Of a stretch of 64,000 nt of DNA, positions 60,928 through 64,000 are shown one piece after another. Under the pieces are notes generated by a model that did no database searches, was not told the DNA's origin, and saw nothing but the letters and a program-made list of their open reading frames with translations. Position 1 is the stretch's first letter, and the number at the start of each line of letters is the position of its first letter. Position numbers and translations under genes: made by a program. The stretch is from positions 2,790,001-2,854,000 of the forward strand of contig JASSUI010000001.1 in assembly GCA_031963415.1 (NCBI GenBank). Direction: 5' to 3'. This DNA comes from JASSUD01 sp031963415 (GTDB lineage Bacteria > Pseudomonadota > Gammaproteobacteria > Burkholderiales > Burkholderiaceae).

Positions 60928-62647
60928 AGGCATAACAGAAGTCTCGTCCTGAGACCGGCTTCACAACTTTTAAACCAAGGCTGTGAACTTGAGCATGACA
61001 GGTGGGATGGAGAAGGACTCGATTACTAAGGGCATCGGAGCCACCATGCATACGATACTCAATATGATGATCATGCCAACCGGTGTCCATGTCCATCTCA
61101 AACGCACAGAGCGCGCACAAACCTTTTTGGGCTGCATATAGTTTAGCCCACTGGTGTCGATAGCCGTTGTTTTTCAACAGACGCTCTTGCCGGAGGGTCT
61201 CCCCATACAATTCCCACGCAGGGTCATACGGATGGTATGTGTTCCTGACTTTCTTATGTCGCTTGATGGGCGTACTAGACAGAGAGTACAGCTTCATCAA
61301 CCCCTTACTGTCCTCCTCTCGTTCTGTTTCTGCTGCAAACACCCAATGACGGTTACCGACTTTGTGCCAATATTTCTGACGTATCCATCGGCGATTTTTG
61401 TTTGGGTGTCTGCGACATGCCCAACGCCAGAGTCGCGCAAATAGAAGTGCCTCCATGCGGAAGAACGATTGCTTGGCACTCACTGGACGATGGTACTGGG
61501 CCCAACCCCGCAGAATCGGGTTAAGCAATCGAATGAGGTTAGATTGCTTAGCGCCTAGATTGTCGTTGATGACTGTCCTAAGCTTTTCATAGCATGCTTG
61601 TGCATTTTTCTTACTCGGCTTGATGAGTAGTTTTTCCGAATACTTACGGTAATGCCACCCAAGGAAGTCGAAACCTTCGTAGATAGACACGATACGTGTT
61701 TTCTTACGAGAAAGTCGCAGACCTCGCTTGGCGAGGAAAGCTTCAATCCACGGTTTGATTTCTGTTTCCAGCACTTCTTTCGAGTTGCCAGTTACGACGA
61801 AATCATCACAGTAACGCACTACATTTACTTTTAGTTTCCGTGCTTGGCCTACACCCCATTTTGCTTTTAAATGGGCAATGAGATCTGTTTCCAAGCCATT
61901 CAACGTCCAATTGGCTGCTGCGGGCGAGATAATTCCCCCTTGCGGGACGCCTGCAGTGGTCTCTTGCCATTGCCCTCGATCAATAACGCCGGATGCTAGC
62001 CACTTACGCAGCATCGGTTTGTCCATGCAGATATGGTCGAGCATCCACTTTCTTGAGATTTGATCAAAGAAGCCTTCAATGTCCGCATCTAGCACCCATT
62101 GGGCCGAATTCTTTTTAGCCGTCAGGATGAAGATTTGCTGCATGGCATCTGCAGTACAGCGATTTTTTCTAAATCCATAGGAATTAAGATCACTCACTGA
62201 TTCCAGAATCGGGTCAAGTGCTAACAGGTAGAGGGCCTGCATCGCTCTGTCATGCATGGTTAATATGCCCAGTGGACGTTCTTTCCCATTCGATTTTGGA
62301 ATGTAAACCCTTCGCACGGGCGAGGGTTTATACCGCGACTTCTTTAATTGAGTAATGGCGGTGAACTTTTTCTGCGGTGTATCCCACAGTTGGTTATCTA
62401 CACCAGCCGTTCTTTTACCTTGATTCTCAGTCACTCGTTTAACCGCTAATGCTTTCGCACTAAACGAGCGGGTTAACATCCGTTGTAGCGCTTTCACGCG
62501 ACGCCAGTTGCCACCCTGTGTTGCCTTCGCTAGGCGGTGCTGTATCACTCTCACATTCGTCTGAACTCGCTTCCAATCAATAGAAGTCCAGTCTGTCAGG
62601 ATGCGCGAAGACGCAGAACCGTATGTATTACTGTCGGTTACTCTCAT
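60926..62647 (-). CDS. ltrA: Group II intron reverse transcriptase/maturase with HNH endonuclease
   Basis: An intact 573-residue intron-encoded protein. RT domain: the VYIPKSNGKERPLGI block, SYGFRKNRCTADAMQ, WVLDADIEGFFDQI, GVPQGGIISP, and the catalytic VRYCDDFVV (the common YxDD with Cys). Maturase domain X lies around 340-450 (LLNPILRGWAQYHRP). A C-terminal HNH nuclease follows (CALCAFEMD, HHIEYRMHGGSD, LLHPTCHAQVHS), so retrohoming with second-strand cleavage is possible. The stop codon overlaps domain V by two bases. The absence of lesions, unlike all other mobile genes in the window, suggests a recent arrival. Confidence 0.95.
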   Translation of the reverse strand: MRVTDSNTYGSASSRILTDWTSIDWKRVQTNVRVIQHRLAKATQGGNWRRVKALQRMLTRSFSAKALAVKRVTENQGKRTAGVDNQLWDTPQKKFTAITQLKKSRYKPSPVRRVYIPKSNGKERPLGILTMHDRAMQALYLLALDPILESVSDLNSYGFRKNRCTADAMQQIFILTAKKNSAQWVLDADIEGFFDQISRKWMLDHICMDKPMLRKWLASGVIDRGQWQETTAGVPQGGIISPAAANWTLNGLETDLIAHLKAKWGVGQARKLKVNVVRYCDDFVVTGNSKEVLETEIKPWIEAFLAKRGLRLSRKKTRIVSIYEGFDFLGWHYRKYSEKLLIKPSKKNAQACYEKLRTVINDNLGAKQSNLIRLLNPILRGWAQYHRPVSAKQSFFRMEALLFARLWRWACRRHPNKNRRWIRQKYWHKVGNRHWVFAAETEREEDSKGLMKLYSLSSTPIKRHKKVRNTYHPYDPAWELYGETLRQERLLKNNGYRHQWAKLYAAQKGLCALCAFEMDMDTGWHDHHIEYRMHGGSDALSNRVLLHPTCHAQVHSLGLKVVKPVSGRDFCYA

Positions 62648-63289
62648 GCTTTTCTTCGAAATAATCTAAAAAACAGATTATGTGAATGATCTCAGCCGCT
62701 TACGACTGTTGCACCCCGCAGAAGTGGGCACCCTTTCAGGCTAAGACAAAGTTTGAATCTCTATCCGGCGCATTACACTCCGGCCTTCGCTTTCTCTGCG
62801 ATCCTCTGCCCGCTCCGCTATCAGTTCCCCTTGCAGGTCACCTGCCATCTCAAATATTCTGAAGTAAGGCAGCCAATCGGGTTTACCACGTTCAGCATTC
62901 ATGACACGAGTAGGTTAGGTTCTGCCTCTTTGCCGATGATCTTGTATGTCCGTGTATTCCTAAAACTTAGAGAAATAACCGATCATGTGCCTTTTGGCTC
63001 AAGCCTGTCAGCGCCTTTGGCTTGTCATATTTAACGACATTTATTAGCAGTTCACTTACGTTAACCTTACTACCCAGCCTAGCACTTAACCGCCTTAGCG
63101 CTGGCAGATAGCGCCTCTCTCTCACGAGTGATGCGCCGCTCTTGCGAGCAAGTTACATTGTCTCGGCGGCTTCACACAGGATCGTTACCAGCCCTGCATG
63201 CGCCGATAGGCTACGACTGACGGAACAGCCGGTTTCTCTACCTGCCATTTAGCAGGTGAAACAATCATTAATGTTGCATCGTGTCGCAC

Positions 63290-63531
63290 AAGTCTTTAAT
63301 ATTCATGAGGCTAAAACTCATCTATCTCATCTGATCGCAAAAGCAGTTGAAGGTGAGCCCTTTATCATAGCCAAAGCAGGCGTATGGCAAGTTCAAGTTA
63401 CCTCGGTTAAGGCGCCAAACAGCAAGCAAGTTAAACGTTTAGGGTTTATGAAAGATCAAATCAAGGTTCCCGATGATTTTGACCTTATGGGCAGAGATGA
63501 AATTCAACATTTATTTGGTGTTGGAGCATGA
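63290..63531 (+). pseudogene. Phd/RelB-type antitoxin, split by the group II intron
   Basis: Reads VFNIHEAKTHLSHLIAKAVE, then EPFIIAKAG, typical of Phd/YefM antitoxins. The native start lies on the far side of the intron: GGAGG at 60840-60844 and ATGA at 60849-60852, which joined to 63290 gives M-K-V-F-N-I-H-E in frame and an 81-residue protein. At present a TTG at 63256 or ATG at 63271 could initiate a hybrid N-terminus from intron sequence, so some product may still be made. Its stop overlaps the toxin start (ATGA), the classical operon order. Confidence 0.75.
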
Positions 63532-63742
63532 AACTATTAGTCGATACCCATCTACTGCTATGAGCAGCAGCAGAGCCTGGAAAATTATCTCGTACCGCTC
63601 AAGATTTGCTTGAAACCGCAGAAAACGAATTATTCTTCAGTCCAGCCAGCTTATGGGAAATCATCATTAAGAAGGATTGGATCAACCAGACTTTCAAGCC
63701 AATGCCCGCCTACTGCGCCGGGGTTTACTAGAGAATGAATAG
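63528..63742 (+). pseudogene. VapC-type PIN toxin, inactivated
   Basis: Reads MKLLVDTHLLL, then a stop (TGA where TGG for tryptophan is expected), then AAAEPGKLSRTAQDLLETAE and ELFFSPASLWEIIIK. A frameshift follows, and the correct frame continues as GLDQPDFQANARLLRRGLLE and ends at 63742. The C-terminal third with the last acidic residues is missing. Three lesions make it non-functional. Confidence 0.85.
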
Positions 63743-63799
63743 AAAGATATTTCAAAACACAATGGTCCTCTCTCCAAGAAGTTAGACACCACGTTCTAA

Positions 63800-64000
63800 T
63801 TTTTTGGGGGAAGGACCACCGCTTCATATCATCACTTCACCATCGATCACGACGGTAATCTAAAAAGCATCGATCCTGGGTTCAAACTTGAGCTTTTCCA
63901 TCATGCCTTTATAAAACTGCCCATTGGACTTCATAATTCCAGCAATATTTTTGAAGGTATAAAAATTGCGCAGATTAAGAAAATTTTCACCATTATTCGC
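63800..64000 (+). other. Open frame running off the window end, no start seen
   Basis: From about 63821 the frame reads YHHFTIDHDGNLKSIDPGFK, then LELFHHAFIKLPIGL to the last base without a stop. The sequence just before it (GTTAGACACC..TTTTTTGGGGG) looks like an IS terminus, so this may be a gene whose 5' end was cut by an insertion. I do not recognise the protein. Confidence 0.35.

Larger units (their letters stand above)
60853..63289 (-). mobile_element. Group II intron, full length, 2.44 kb
   Basis: Transcribed leftward. The 5' end at 63289 begins GTGCGACACG, the group II consensus. Domain V is at 60894-60927, followed by a domain VI hairpin with a GTAA loop, and the 3' end at 60853 reads CTACCCGAC, an AY end with an adenosine seven bases inside. 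The encoded maturase occupies domain IV. The ends were refined by rejoining the flanks, which restores a reading frame for the antitoxin gene on the opposite strand. The intron is antisense to that gene, so splicing cannot repair its mRNA. Confidence 0.85.

Noticed and set aside
62753..63034. 93-residue plus-strand open frame
   Set aside because: It lies antisense to the group II intron ribozyme domains upstream of the maturase and has no recognisable protein features.
63770..63830. GTTAGACACC..TTTTTTGGGGG as an IS terminal repeat
   Set aside because: It has the look of an IS3-type end, but no partner repeat or target duplication could be found inside the window, so it is only mentioned.

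Overview
The window looks like a chromosomal segment of a Burkholderiaceae bacterium with a decayed, element-rich genome, most plausibly an endofungal relative of Mycoavidus, Glomeribacter or Mycetohabitans. The reasons are the Burkholderia-type housekeeping order (yicC-gmk-rpoZ-spoT diverging from rph-rdgB, with hemW further along), a Burkholderia-type porin and Ara4N genes, all mixed with giant NACHT/WD40/HEAT proteins, coiled-coil proteins of unknown family, a SKWP-like repeat protein, IS remnants, MITE-like palindromes and many gene fragments. The genus is inferred from gene content; no 16S or other marker is present.

Layout. 1-6.1 kb: a Mth938-like protein, then a partial lipid A Ara4N operon (arnT-like, one SMR subunit, arnB, arnC, the dehydrogenase half of arnA). 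6.2-9.2 kb: a Bcp peroxiredoxin, a PIN-PhoH ATPase and a 4'-phosphopantetheinyl transferase. 9.3-19.3 kb: an accessory block on the minus strand with five large hypothetical proteins (coiled coils, single membrane segments), bordered and split by dead IS3 and IS481 transposases. 20.5-22.7 kb: a two-gene operon whose products resemble serine palmitoyltransferase and 3-ketodihydrosphingosine reductase, that is, the first two steps of sphingoid-base synthesis. 22.8-24.4 kb: three small two-helix membrane proteins. 24.7-31.1 kb: the conserved core (spoT, rpoZ, gmk, yicC / rph, rdgB).

31-42 kb is an accessory insertion that separates rdgB from its usual neighbour hemW. It holds a porin, a Rpn/YhgA-like nuclease, a 1973-residue NACHT-pentapeptide-WD40 protein flanked by 138-bp direct repeats, and a SKWP-like repeat protein whose 3' end is one of those repeats. 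42-45.2 kb: hemW, a DUF1275 membrane protein and a beta-carbonic anhydrase. 45.5-53 kb: a fragment of a second NACHT-WD40 gene and an intact 2361-residue protein with a possible TIR/SEFIR-like N-terminus, a NACHT ATPase and a very long HEAT-repeat array. 53.4-56.5 kb: a tRNA-Ala relic, a broken IS3 element, an NfeD/stomatin pair and a small exported protein.

56.9-60.8 kb is a lasso-peptide cluster: a 51-codon precursor, an asparagine-synthetase-like cyclase and an ABC exporter. No complete leader peptidase (B protein) is present; only a possible frameshifted relic lies where it should be. 60.85-63.29 kb is a full-length group II intron, inserted antisense just after the start codon of a Phd/RelB-type antitoxin gene, followed by a dead VapC-type toxin gene. 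Small palindromic elements with 3-bp TNA target duplications are scattered through the window, several placed directly at stop codons. Calls come from reading the sequence and recalled family motifs; no database search was run.
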